NCBI GenBank assembly: GCA_013396755.1
Contig: VWZF01002935.1
Location: forward strand, 232,980 to 296,979
Direction: 5' to 3'
From: Sclerurus mexicanus
Taxonomy: Eukaryota; Chordata; Aves; Passeriformes; Furnariidae
DNA length: 64,000 nt
The notes beneath the pieces were generated by a model. The model was not told the origin of the DNA. It did no database searches and worked only from the letters and a program-made list of their open reading frames with translations. The translations under genes and the position numbers were made by a program. Each line of letters starts with the position of its first letter. Position 1 is the stretch's first letter. This document shows positions 22,721 to 35,209 of the stretch, in pieces.

Positions 22721-25700
22721 ACCGCTGGGCACATCTGCCCTCTGGAGGGACTAAACCCCTGATTCATCAAGGGAACGAGTGGACGGGCTCCAGGGCTCAG
22801 AGTCGCTCAGATGCAGGAGCAGTCGCGTGAGGCACATGGGAGCAATCGGTGAAAGGTGCCACCGAATCCTTTAAAACTGTTTTGTTGTAGGTGATGGCTG
22901 CTGCCATTGATGCCACAAACTCCGAGGAGAAACAGCTTCCTAATAACAGAGAAACCATGATCTGGGCACCCCAAAAAGGTAGGATGAAACAAAGCAGATG
23001 GTGAGTAAGGAAACTTAGGCTCTGCTTGAGAAATGTACTTAAAACCTTTAGGTGATGGGTGGGAAATGCCTCTTAGTTACTGCACTAACTTATTCCACAT
23101 AGATGCTTGTGTATGCCTAGGTGCAAGAGTAATTAATCAATATGACTATTTTTAAACCAGAACAATGGTTTTTCAGTATTCCTTTTTTTAAAAATTATTT
23201 TTTTTAATATACCTACAGGTGAATGTTGTGAAACAAGACTGCTGGGCCTTGTCATACACAGGAAATTGTATATTATAATTAGATCAGTACTCACAAAGTG
23301 CCCTTGTGTACCTGTTTGAATACTGTGTCCTGAGCATTTAGTTGTTCCTGTATAATTTCCGAGTGTATCTATTGGTGCTTTCCATTGGTTTTAGAATGTT
23401 TGCTGGACAACATTCCAAGTGTTCCTGATAGCAAGTCTGAAGAAAGTGAAGCCTCTGATACCTCTCGCAGTGAAGGTGATGTCAGTGGCTCCCCCGATGT
23501 TTGGTACCACATGCGTTCCTACCTGGATGAGTGGGATGATGAAGACTCCAGTATACCTGAGTCTCCAAAGTTTCAAAATGCTTCTGACTATGAGGTGGAG
23601 GACTGGGATAAAGAATTGGAGGAGTCTGCATGTAGTCCTTATGGTGAGTACACATTTGCTTGTGCTTCATTTGAGTTTCGGATAGTAGGTGGTTGGAGGT
23701 AGATGCTCTACAGGAGAATGTGTTTAAATAACTCCATGTTTTATTTTGGGAAGGAATTGTTTGTTGTGTTGACGTCGTGGATATGTAATGCACAATTTTG
23801 TTGTCAAATACAGGATTTAAAGGTAGTGGTGTGAAGTTCGCATGAAGCTCTTGCTGGAGCAGTTGAATTCTTAACCAGGGGCATGGGAAGGAGGAGAATT
23901 CTGTGTGTATTGAGTTTATCTGAAGAAGAAAGTTCTTAGCTGTGTATCTTTGTTGTTCTGCAGCAGGGGATAAAGATACATGGAGTGCAGGAATATAGCT
24001 TTTTCTTGTGTAAAAGTTCTTTCTTCTGAGAAGACTCAAGGTTGTACTCTACATATAATGTCCCTCTAGAGCATGGAGTTCTTTGGAAGGGAGCAGTACG
24101 AGTACTCAGTCTCTGAGCAGGGTTTGTTGCTTTTGCTGTGTGGTTGGGGCATTTTTTGTGTTATTTTTGTGTGTGTGTGTGCAAGTTTTGGGGGTTTGTC
24201 TGTCTGACTTTTGTGTTTGGTTTTTTGAAGCTTGATCCTCTTAAGTGGTTGTGCATGTGATCAGTCCCGTGGACAAATGTGGCAATGCACAGAAGTAGTT
24301 TCACCCACATCTTTAGAGTTGAATTAATCCTCCAATTTGAAACTTGTTTTTATGGTGACTCACACGTTGAGCCAAGAGTCTCAGCCTTCTAACTGTCTGT
24401 TAGTGCAGAGCAGGTGGATGGAGTTCAGCCAGCAGTGGCTGATAACCTGCCTGTCTCTGTTGATGCACAGTAGCACCATTTCCATTTTCTTCTCACTAGT
24501 GTGTATCTTTTTGCAATTAATACACTTTGCTTAGGAAATATGAATTCTCTTTTTATTTAAATTCCATAAATGGCTGTTGTTTTTAAGTGCCATTGTTTGA
24601 TAAGAGAAGAAAGTGGGAAAGTTTTTGCAGCCTTCCTATAAACCATTCATTTTAAAATGGAAACACAATATTGGGTTTTCACACTGGGTAATCTGAGTAA
24701 AAGACTGTTTCCTTTTTTGATGTTTTTGCTCTCTTCTGTTCTGGTCTTTCCTTTTAATCCCTATTCTGCTCAAATTTATGGAACACTTTAAATTTTTTTA
24801 CTGGAACTCTCCCAAGTTCTTTTTTCCCCCTTTATTTAACGCACTCATCCCACCTGTAGCTTATGCTCTTTAAATCCTCACAAACAAAGGCAGCTGTGAT
24901 TATGGGCTTCAGGTGCTTGGAAAGGATACTGAGTACAAGTGTCTGAGTTGTCAACTGCTACAAATAAAAAATGTGCTTGATTGATAATTTTCTGGCTTTT
25001 TAAAACGTCTTTTTAAGTGCTTGCTATGATGGCTTGTTCGGCAGTGCTGCTGGAAGGCTGACACATGGGATGCTGTGCTGGGTCCTCTGCTCCCCATACT
25101 CTGGGCTTTCCCTCTGCTCAGTCCTTTCAGTGTCTGCTGGCTGGAAATCTTTTGCTTCTGTTAAAACTCTTTGTCCTATTTTTGTGCTGGATGGGTTAAA
25201 TACAGGCCTATTAGGCTTAATTCCAGCCCAGTGGAAATGTCCTTCAGAGCAAGCTTTTACAGGACCCCACTCTCCCATTCCGTTCAGTGACCCAGTTCTT
25301 ACAGGCTTTGGAGGGCTCCTCATTGGGATGGTGTTTTGGAGACAGGAGGAGACAAATAAAAGTAATAGTTTCATGAGCCTTTTATTCCCAGCAAAAGAAT
25401 GTGAAAGAACTGCATGCATTGTACGAGATGGTGCCAGATGTTCTGGATCCAGGTGTATCATTGAGCTTTTCAGAAGACTCTTTTATCTGTGGGGCATGAG
25501 CTTTCCTTAAAATGAAGATGTTGCCAAATTCAGCTTCTGTTGCCTTTTTATTTAGGTCTAATTTGTGAGTGTTGGCAGATCACATTGAAATAATGAACTG
25601 GAAGATGCTGTACACCTGCATAATAACCTGCTAAATTATACCACTACTTTCCTGAGTATCTCCCATGGTTTAAACCTTTTATCTTTTGTAGATGCTGATG

Positions 25701-25864
25701 ATCTCTCATGTGGAAGCTTTCAGGAAAGTAATCCTTTGGCCTCATATGTGTGGAAAGAGGATTGGTTTTACAACCCAGGCTCTCACCACACCGCTTGCTT
25801 TGTTTCTCCGCCACGAGTCAGTAGAAATGTTGAGAATGGCCAGTTTGATGATGCTGATGAGTGA
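22702..25864 (+). CDS. COPRS: COPRS, PRMT5 coordinator on histone H4
   Basis: COPRS is a small acidic nuclear adaptor that binds PRMT5 and histone H4 and directs H4R3 methylation. Three exons are firm: 22891-22978, 23395-23643 and 25692-25864, all GT-AG and phase-matched. The C-terminal half aligns in order with human COPRS: EDWDKELEE (human EDWDSELKA), then SPYDADD (human NPYDADD), then a tryptophan/histidine-containing stretch, ending NGQFDDADE (human TGQFDDAED). GQFDDAD fits the published PRMT5-binding motif GQF(D/E)DA(D/E) exactly. The middle is very acidic and serine-rich (SKSEESEASDTSRSEGD), with YLDEWDDEDS. A proposed exon 1, 22702-22713 (codons MSCR, donor AGG|GTGAGC, upstream in-frame TGA), would give 173 residues against 184 in human. 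Otherwise the start is either the ATG at 22894 or hidden in the gap. Identity is secure; the 5' end is not. Confidence 0.88.
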
Positions 25865-26223
25865 GGTTGACTCTGGTCAGAACTAAGTTTGGCTCCTGAG
25901 TTGGATTGTGTTCTGCACTGACTGAGCTGTGTCAAGTCCTTTGGTTTGTCTGCAGAGTTCTGCCCAAGGCCAGAAATGTGACACCATCTCCCAAGTTTTG
26001 CTCAGGCTGCTGCTGAGCTGTTCCTAAACTGCCCACACTTCCTCTGGAGACAAGAGTGCAGGTGCTGGCTGTGAGCACTCAGTGCAGTTCTCGAGTTTTT
26101 GTTTGTGTTACACAGATCCTGCAAAGGACCAAGAAAAAGGTAGACAGGGAGGAGGTCACATTGGTGTTGTATTGAAGAGAATACAAATAAATTGGAGAAA
26201 TGCTCAGATTTAGAGCTGATGAA

Positions 26224-26229
26224 AATAAA
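26224..26229 (+). promoter_or_regulatory. COPRS: Possible COPRS polyadenylation signal (AATAAA)
   Basis: AATAAA occurs 360 bp after the COPRS stop, followed by GTGCTTTTTCATCCATTTTG, a GT/T-rich downstream element. Another AATAAA lies about 35 bp upstream. The choice between them cannot be made from sequence alone. Confidence 0.4.
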
Positions 26230-26249
26230 GTGCTTTTTCATCCATTTTG

Positions 26250-29200
26250 TTACTAATTAATTGCTTGAGAAGAAGTATTCAATTCCTGAACTTCAGATTG
26301 TTTGTTTGCAGGGCTTTGTGACTTTTGACATGCTGATCCCTGTATGTCTGTGTAACTTGTAGTTTTCCTCTCACGTCATGCTGTCAGATGGGTTTGGACA
26401 ACTTTAAAAACTCTCCTTCCTTCAAGTTTTTCTGTTGTATTTCCATGTAGTTCTAATTCCTGTTTGTGATCCTGATACTGCTTTGTAACAAAATTAGCTG
26501 TGGCAAATACAGAATGAGTTGTTTTGTGTTTATGTATTTCAGTATCAAGGGATTACAAATACACAATACATGTTTTGCAAATACACATGATGATACATAG
26601 TAGGGCCTGCTCCATCAATAGGAATGCTGGGTGCCTGAGGCTGCCTTCCCACAAAGATTTCTCCACATCAGAACCTTCTTGTCTATGGCCATATTACCCT
26701 GCAGTACCACAGTTGTCTTTATTACATTCTCATGTGACATCAGATGTGTAATGACAAAGAAAATCTCTGCTTGTTGATACATTGCAGTATATAATCTCTG
26801 TGTCCTGTAGACAGAAGTGGATTAAGGTTCCAGATGCTGTTTTGCTGTTTGTGTTGTGGCAAATGAGATGAGAACACAAAAAAAATCCCTAAGAGAACAG
26901 CTGGAACTAGAACCATATCCTTCTTGCTTTGCTCTGGAGTTAAAGGGACTGTTCTCAGATGAAGTATGTAAGTGGGTTGAACGGCTGGTCACCTTAGTAT
27001 CAGCAGCCTTCAACTAATGATCGTTTCATTAATGGCTTTTCTCTCAAAAGCTTTTTCATGGCTTTTTTTCCATGTTTTGACACACACTGAACTGGAGCAC
27101 AGTACAGTATTTGGGGTTTTTTCAATCATTCAGTGTATGAGACCAAATAATTCACATGATAGTTTTGAAGGAGGAAGCGGATGACACAGTGATATTTCCT
27201 TATTTTTTCCTAGAGAGCACAGGAGGGCAAGACCTTTTCTTTGTGTACCTTTCAAATCCTGGTTCTGTCTTAGTACCTAGCAATTGTAAAGTAGAGTGGA
27301 AGCCTGGTGCTGAGGTTGCAAGAAAGAGGGCCTGTTCTTTTATTCCTATTTGGTGGAGTGATCTAGGGATTAGTATTTCCATCAAAACTTAGGTATGCCA
27401 ATAACTGACTCATCATCTAGAGTAGAAGAGTTGACTTGCATTTATAAATACAGCATTCATAAATATAAATTGAGTGCAGATACACGAGTAAATTGTAAAA
27501 TTTCCTTTGAAAGTCCCAGGTGCTTTTGTGAGCCTGTTTATCCCTATCCCGGCCCAGCTGTTGTCAACGCCCAGCGCTTCCCTGCAGAGGGCAGCAGAAA
27601 ATTGTCTGCCCTGCTCGGCGTGTGTTCATCAGCCGCTGGGAGCTCCCCGGGCTGGGTTTCTAACGCTGGTAGCAATTTAGATCCGTGTTCTGCATAGCCC
27701 TGTTGTTCCCCAGTGAGGCTGATTCATGGCCTGCATTAGTTTATTTTTTTTTTGTTATTTCACACTGAAGTTATACTTACTGGACTGAAAAATTTCTCCC
27801 ATGGCTGAGAGAAGAATATCGCTTGACTTCAGGCTTAATATATTTTTTTTACTATGCTTGTGGGAGATATCCCACCGTATTCAATAAAGATGATACTAAT
27901 AGAATTCTGTGGAAGCAAGCCCATCTTTTGTAGAATTGTTTTAAAAGGATGACTAAAAGGTCTTTATAACACTGATTATGTTGATTTTTTTTCTTACAGT
28001 TCCAAAATTCCATCGGTACTGAATCCTCAAGCCATTTTCCCTGCACTCTATAAATCAAGGTGGTTTTTCACCCTGTACCTTTAATTGCAATCAGTCTTGT
28101 CTGTCTCAAAGGTCTTATTACTTGAGGAGAAATTGTATTGACTGGTTGCCTTGCTAAGCTGTTTTCATTTTCTGTGATTGTAAACATTAAAGATTTGGTT
28201 TTAGTTTCCATTGAAGGGTAAAACTGACACCATCCCCACCAGTTTTGGGAAAAATGGCATGAGGATTTTGCAGCACAGATGCATCCTGATCTCTCTCAGG
28301 ATACATTGGCAAATACAACTTTGTTCATCTTGGCCCTGCTTGTTAGGGCTTGATCTGAATACACTCAAACTTCAGGGGGATTAGAAAGCCAGATGCAGGC
28401 TGCTCAGAAGGCATCTGCCTGGAAGGATTTAAAACCAAGCTCATGGATTCCAATGTTTCTGCACTACAGTGTGTTTCAAATTCCATTGTGAATCTTGCAC
28501 TGAGCCTGTTTTGTGTTGACACAAGTGTGTCGTTCTAGGCATGGATACGTTGCAATTAAAAACAACAAAAGGTAACAGTGAGCCGGCAGTTCACACTGAG
28601 AGTCAAGCCTTCAGCCTGCTCACATTATTGGAGGGAAACGAGTCCCACCATAGGACCAAGAGCACAAATCTTGTGTTCATACAAGAAACATGCTGGCACT
28701 TGGAAATTTTTCCCAAGTGTCAGATTTCTCAGTTAAGTGCACATACATCTCTAACACGATTTGCCCCTTCTATATCCACAGGGACAGAGACCCTGGTGCA
28801 GGTTAGTGTGTTTGCTGGGTTTATGTTGCGGGGGAGGCTTACGAGTGGGTCAGGAAGCTGCCCTTGCTTTTCACACCATTTTCCCACTTTGCACATAAAG
28901 ATACCAGCAGGAAAGTGCTTCAGATTTGCTGAGCAAGAAATTTTGTCTAAATAGTGAGGTTTTAAAAAGCAAAACAGTTTTGCGTTTTCTTTGAACAGGC
29001 CAGCAAAGAAATTAAAACTTGTTTTGGGTGCATCTGTTGTTTCTTTTGAGACCTACAGGCAATGATTTGCAAGAGGAAATAATTGAAGGAAATGTGTTCA
29101 TGTTTCCTGTTGATAAGGTACAGCACTTAATTCATACATCAAATTGAGATAGTGTTTCTTGGTCTTATATAATCACAAAATCCAGCCCATTTTGCTGTCT

Positions 29201-32200
29201 TTTAAAGATGCTACTGCTTCACTTGTTGTTTTGTCCAATCTTTTAACTGATGTACTTTCACTCTTAAACTGAGAAAATGCCTCCACTGTTGAGGGTGGAC
29301 TGTGAATAATTTCACAGGCTAAAGGAAAAATGCTGATGGCAGCAGCTCATCCTGACCATCTGTTGCTTGCAAGGACACCAGTGTAAATCCCTTTGTAACA
29401 AAGGTCATTTTGTGGAGCTGGGCAAGTCTGTAGGCACAGGGGTACTTGTGACACAATGATACTTGCCCTCTGTGGCTCTGCATTGCAAACAGAGACATCA
29501 GTAGCTTGAGTATTAGAGGATAAATTTGTGGTGGAGTTTTAGTCCTGGGAGTACCAGCTGCTCATAGGCTTCCCAGCTTGGCAGGAAAGACTGGGACCTC
29601 CTCAAAAAAGCTGCAAAGCACACAACCCCAATAACTTGGTTTAGTGATGGAAACATCGTCCTTAAAGCACTTGGAATAGATCCTTGGCTGGTACAGTCTT
29701 TTGCAGGTTGTTATCCTGGCAGAACCTCTGTCCCTGTATATCCCCCTATGTCCCTGTATATCCCCCTATGCAATGCCTGTTTCTTTGGTTACTTAACACA
29801 TGCTAGAAAAATACGAAAATCTTTTGACCTCAGATAAAGTAATATTTCATCTGTAATCTTCCTCCAGGAACCAGAGTAAATATGCCACATTGTATGATAG
29901 TTCTGGTTGGCTACACTTGGTTGGGAATTGTGTAACTCCATCTCCAGTGTTACATGCTCAAATGTTTCTGGGAAAGTAAACAGGTGTGACAGTGAGATTG
30001 AATACACCTATAGCCCACCCACAACCTCCTTTTAGGTAACTGGAGATCCAAATAGCAAGGAAAACTCTTCTAGCTGAGCAGGTCTTCACAGTGTTGGTGG
30101 CAGCAGGGTGATAGAATTGGAATAGCAAGGCCAGAGGAGCAACTGATAGTTCCAATAGAAGCATGGGCAACAAATCAAAGTAATTTGGTGCAGGAATCCC
30201 AGCTGCAGATTCTGTTTCCACTGTGGTTAACTCCTTATATCACAAACTGAAGTGGGACAAGTAATCTGAGGTGGATGCACAAAGGTGAAGCCTGCAAATA
30301 GCCACATGCTGACTCAGCCATCATCATCTTGTCTACTGTCACTACTGGATTTGCAGGAATACCAGACCCACCTTGTTCTCAGTGTTATTTTTATCTGTAC
30401 CTTGAGTTTCATATTCTTCAAACAGCCCATTATTTTTCTGGTCTGAAACACCTTTTACCTTTTGGGTTGTGAAGCTCCATCTTATCTACATCATTCATGT
30501 TTGATTTGTTTGACTGGGCCTCCAACTCTGCAGCTTGTAGTTTGCCAGAAGTTTGGTCTTTTTAGTGGGTTTGGTCAGACATAAAGCCAGGCTGAGACTG
30601 CCTGTATACTAGATAAGAACTGCATTTAGTTCTATTATCTGCACTTGTGTTAGTAGGTGGATTAGGTTTAATTTGGTCCTTTGGAGAGAGGCAGGCAAAC
30701 TGTTCTTCAGACGGATCGGGGATTTGGCTTAAGGACAGGCTCTTATGTGGTCTGTAAAGTGCCTTGTAGGAATACTTTGTGTGTCTGGTTCCTGCCTGCA
30801 GTTTGGAACGCCGACTTTAATGATTGTGCTTCTAATTATGTCCAGAGGTAAATTCTCAGACAAAAGAATGGGGAGTTTCATCATCTGTCCCCTTAAGTGC
30901 AGCAGGGTTTCAGCTGTGCACAGGAGGGACTCCCTAAACTGTGACCTAACACACTGGCTGTGCAGGGCACCGTCCCTCCCTCCCTCAGCGTGCTGCTCTG
31001 GTCAGGGCTGTACTGGCTTCTCAAACGAGCCGCATCTTTGTCTCTTACAGGTTACCTTACTGTCGTTTACCTTTATGTCCTTTCCCCCCCGACAACGAGG
31101 TGGATGTGGACACTTGTCCAGCTTGCAGCAGGGTGGCTGATCACTGTGAGAGGGCTGGGGAAGTTGGTAACACCCCGCCTTTGTGATCCCTGAACAAAAG
31201 GGCAAAGTTCAGTGTCCTGCTAATGGACCTAACTGTTCTGTAATTGAGACTCCAGGTACCTGGGAAACAACCTCTTTTGCTGCATATCCTTTCCAGTTTG
31301 GTTTAGCTATTCTTGTTCAGCTTACCTTGGTATTGGATATTGCTAAGGCTTTAGTGCTAACTTTCACCACAATTCAGTCAGGGCTTGGCAATAGGATTTT
31401 CTGGTTTCAGAACTAACCACGGTGGGTTTGTTTCACTTTTTGCTCGAATTTTCCCTTTTGGAAAGGTTCTTTTTGATTTTTTGGTAATTTTTGTACCTAG
31501 TTTCTGCTTCTGCCTGGGGTTAAGTTTAGCTTTTGTTTCCACCTGTAGCACTACGACCCTGCAATTGGTGCTAACCAAAGGAAGGAAGTCTGTTCTCTAT
31601 TATGTCAGCATCCACCTCGTGTAGCAACTCAGGGACTGTATCAGCAGCGAGTGTGGGAGCAGGTTAAAATGCGGGAAATGTGGGAGAACACAGAGAGTGC
31701 AGTAACTGTGCTCATTGGCACGATGGGAGTGTGCTTCAAGTTTCACTTGATTACTTCCTCTTTAATTGAAGCCTCGCCTAATTGAGCTGAGAGCTTTCCC
31801 TTCTCTAGTTCAGGATGCCATGGATCCTTTTTTCTCTATTTGCTGTTTTACTTTAGAGATGACACTGCTGGGAGGGGGATGTTTATTTTCAGCCCTTCTT
31901 CCCATGGTTAATCCACACAGGTTCTGTTTGACTGTTCAATGCCATTTTAATGATGCAAGCAACAGGTGTTTTTTCCATGTCTTATCAAATATGTTCCCTG
32001 TTCTAATAATAATAAAGAAGTTTCTTTATTCTTGGCTATTCTGAATTTCCACCCAAGGAATCTCATTGTGTGTCTTCATGGGGACTGCAATCTAGGAATA
32101 GGTACTTGTGGCTGGCTCGATAGATTCTGCTTTGAACCAGTAAGTGTGAATGAGGATTTAACATCCATTTTATCTGGATTCTATTGTTACATCTAGGATG

Positions 32201-34480
32201 ACATTTAGGGCTAATATTTCTGACAGCTCAGTAGTTTTAACTGTTGTCTTGTTGCTTTGGTAAAATGATGAGTACAGCAATGTGTTTTGCCACCAGATGC
32301 TGTAGGGATGATTTAATTAGATGAATTTCTGTTTTCATTAACGCTTCTATTAACTGTGTTTTAACGCTACTGTTTGCAGATTCTTATTTTGTGATTTTTT
32401 TCTATATATTTTCTCTCATCCTTTTTGATGCCTGTTTACCATCACAAAATTTACTATACTGTAGTGATTGTGTGATTTTACAGGAGGCCTGCCTCTGAAT
32501 GATATTACCTGAGAAAGTGTGGTATTGCACCCCTGGCAGTGCTGTCCTCTCATCTCCATGGTCCCATCCAAAGCAGGGTGGCATGAACTGTGCTCTACAG
32601 AAAACTAGGACAAAATCCTATGAACTCCTGGCAGTGTTGGCCTACCTTGAGAGACCACAACTGTGTTAGATGAAGTATTTCAGCTGCTCTTAACAACTTC
32701 TAAGTTAGTCACCACAGATCATTGCTTGTTCAGTCTCCCCCAAAAATGAACATTTGCAAACACTTTACTCAGTTTCTAAAATAATGTTGTCAAGGACAAT
32801 AACAGCGGAAGTGGAAACCACTTAATTTTTTTTGTCAAGGGTGATACGAAAATTACATTTAGAAGAGGACTAGGTTGTAAAGCACCTTGGAGGCCACTGC
32901 TAGTAAACATGAATAGCTCCACATGCTGAAAGGCAGGGGTCTGCTGGAAAATAAAATACTTGAATGCCAGCCTGTGATTTGACAAATTAAATATCTATTA
33001 AAATTTATATTGGGAAAAAAAAAAATTGCAATGTTGCTATGGTTACCAAAGCTTCCTTGGTTCCAGGACTGCACTGCATTTCACTTCAAAGCAGAATCCC
33101 TTTTTTCCCCCATTCTTTCAGTATAATCAAATAGAACTTTCAGAAGTGCTTTTAATTTGCATATATTAGTTGCTGGAACTTGTTGCTATGAAGAATCGAA
33201 AATCCAGAAATAGAGCCGTTTCCAAAGCCAGTGCTTGTATTTCACAGCTTCTTTGAATTAAATCTCATTAAATCATATTCTGTGTTTCTGAACTGTAGTG
33301 CAGAAGTGACTGTCCCTTGGCTGGGAGGACAGTGGGACTCACGGGAACCCACTGAGTGTGGGTGAAGCTCTGACAGACCCCACTGTCTGTCTCCTGTGTG
33401 TGTTAAGAGAAACATTTATGTTTATAATAGTGGCTCATGACCAGTTCTAGAAACTGGTCTTGCACTTCTGAGTATTTCTTCTGTAAAGTACACCTTGAGT
33501 AACAAATGGAAAGGTTAAGGAGGAATGACTTTTATGGTCAAGATCTGCCATTACTGCTCCATTGGGGCCCATTTCCTCTGAAGCTGCAGGTGCTGCCACC
33601 AGGTCATCATGGCCAGTTCATGAGGCTTTTGGGAAATACAACCTGCTATGTGGAATGTGAGGGGATGGACACAAGGCCCGTGGTGAGATCCTGCCAGGCA
33701 ATTCCTGTGCACTTCCCTCACGGAACTCGGTGAATGATAATATTAGCAAGGTTGTAAAAACAATGCAGAGTGAAGCAGAGGAAATAAAGCCAAAGGATTT
33801 TGCTGTGTGGTGCTGGCATCTGCCCCACACCAGCAGCACATCTGCCCAGCCAAGGTCAAAGACCCAGTGTGTCTGAACTGCTCACTGCTGTCAGGGGTTG
33901 TTCCCCCTCTGTGGAGCACAACAGAGCCTGTGTTTAGATGTTTCCCATTGTGCCCTCTGTGGTTATTAGGCAAAGTTGACTCTCTTGTTGTGCCCATACG
34001 TTTTCTGCATATTATCAAACCTTTTTTTATCCAATGCGAAGCTTCTGCTTATGGTTTAAAACTACTCTTAATCTGTACAGTTATGTCTGTGTAAATAAAT
34101 AATGGAGGGAAACCATGTGCTGAATGAGGTCTGTTTGCTTTAGAGCTGCAAAGCTTTGTCCCTCAGGAAAACAGTCTGTCAGGATGCACGAAGGCATTCA
34201 GTTGTTCCTTGTGAGTGTGCACATCTGGCCCAGCCACGGCATTCCTGGGGACACAATTCCTCCTTCCCCGCCTTGCTGCCCTCTCTGCTGTGGGCTGGGT
34301 GGATCCAGCTGGAGCTGCAGCCATGCCTTTCATCCTGCTGCCTCCACAGACAAGGGTGTGGGTATCTAGGCTGGCCCTTGTGGCCTGATCCATCCTTCAC
34401 TTGTGCAGGCTCCAGGAGTGCCTGAAACGAAGGTGAAAACCAAGGCATGAAGTATTACTGAATGTGTATAAACTCTCCCA
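26250..34480. other. Gene-poor stretch downstream of COPRS
   Basis: No exon with recognisable protein similarity was found on either strand. A perfect 20-bp tandem duplication (TCCCTGTATATCCCCCTATG) sits at 29731-29770. The rest appears to be unique AT-rich sequence. Confidence 0.55.
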
Positions 34481-34494
34481 GACCTTATATGATA

Positions 34495-35206
34495 CTACGT
34501 GTTTATTTTAGAAGAAATATCTCCTGTACCAACCTTCCTGAGGTTTATGAGTTGACTGGAAGAGACTTCTTTTAAGCCTTTGCTATCCTTAGGTCCATCA
34601 GCTTGGTAAGAGTCTGTATTCCCTTTGTATGCTCTTGAGTTGGAGTAAGAAAAATCCATATAATTCTGTACACAGAGAAGAAAGGGATTAAATTTTGAAA
34701 TTACCACAGTAGCCATAGCCTCTTTTTCATATTAAATAAACATACTTATTTAAATCCTACAAACAAATAAGTATACTTATTTAAGTCCTGTTTTGAAAGT
34801 AGCTGAAAGGCCTCACAGATCTGCAATGTGCAGTCCAGATAGATTGTTGTGGAAAAAAAATGCTTCCCATATGCACCTTTACAAGTTCATACTTGGGTGC
34901 ATCCAGGGCATGCTTCTGAAAGATCTTGCTCACCAGTACCAGTGTGTTTGAAAGTTCAATTTTCTGGCACTTTTGACTCTGCTCCCTGAACACATTCTGA
35001 GCGTTGGAAGCATCGTGTGGTTTGTATAAATACAAGCAGCAGATTGCCTGGGGTGCCTCGGTGCCCCTTGCTGTGCAGCCTGGCTGTTTCCCTGCCAGCA
35101 GCACGACAATTTCAATCAACATTTTAATGGGCTCCTGGGGCTCCCCCAGTTTCTCTTCAAGCAGAGTCTGGCACCAGTCTCCCCAAGTCCATAGCAATGA
35201 AAAGCT
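34495..35206 (-). CDS. Candidate 3' end of an unidentified minus-strand gene (two exons)
   Basis: I do not recognise this protein. A 110-codon open stretch (35206 down to 34877) contains phrases such as WTWGDWCQTLLEEKLGEPQE, KMLIEIVVLLAGKQP and KIFQKHALDAPKYELVK, which suggest amphipathic helices. It can splice in phase 0 from AAG|GTGCAT (34877/34876) or CTG|GTGAGC (34934/34933) to a 57-codon terminal segment (34665-34495). That segment is preceded by a strong pyrimidine tract and acceptor (CCCTTTCTTCTCTGTGTACAG before NYMDFSYSNSRAYK) and ends SSKINT plus a TAG stop. The intron would be 211 bp. The 5' acceptor of the first piece is poor and no upstream exon was found, so it could be a degraded gene, or chance: open stretches of this length do occur at random in 64 kb. 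Confidence 0.25.
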
Positions 35207-35209
35207 TTA

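Noticed and set aside
21872..22770. Long open frames on both strands around 22 kb
   Set aside because: They exist only because the 456 Ns have no stops; the flanks are low-complexity.
23482..24039. 185-codon minus-strand frame antisense to COPRS exon 23395-23643
   Set aside because: Shadow of the COPRS exon plus intron; the COPRS frame is clearly the real one.
31378..31624. Lysine-rich minus-strand and hydrophobic plus-strand frames in T-rich sequence
   Set aside because: Composition bias of a T-rich stretch; no supporting signal.
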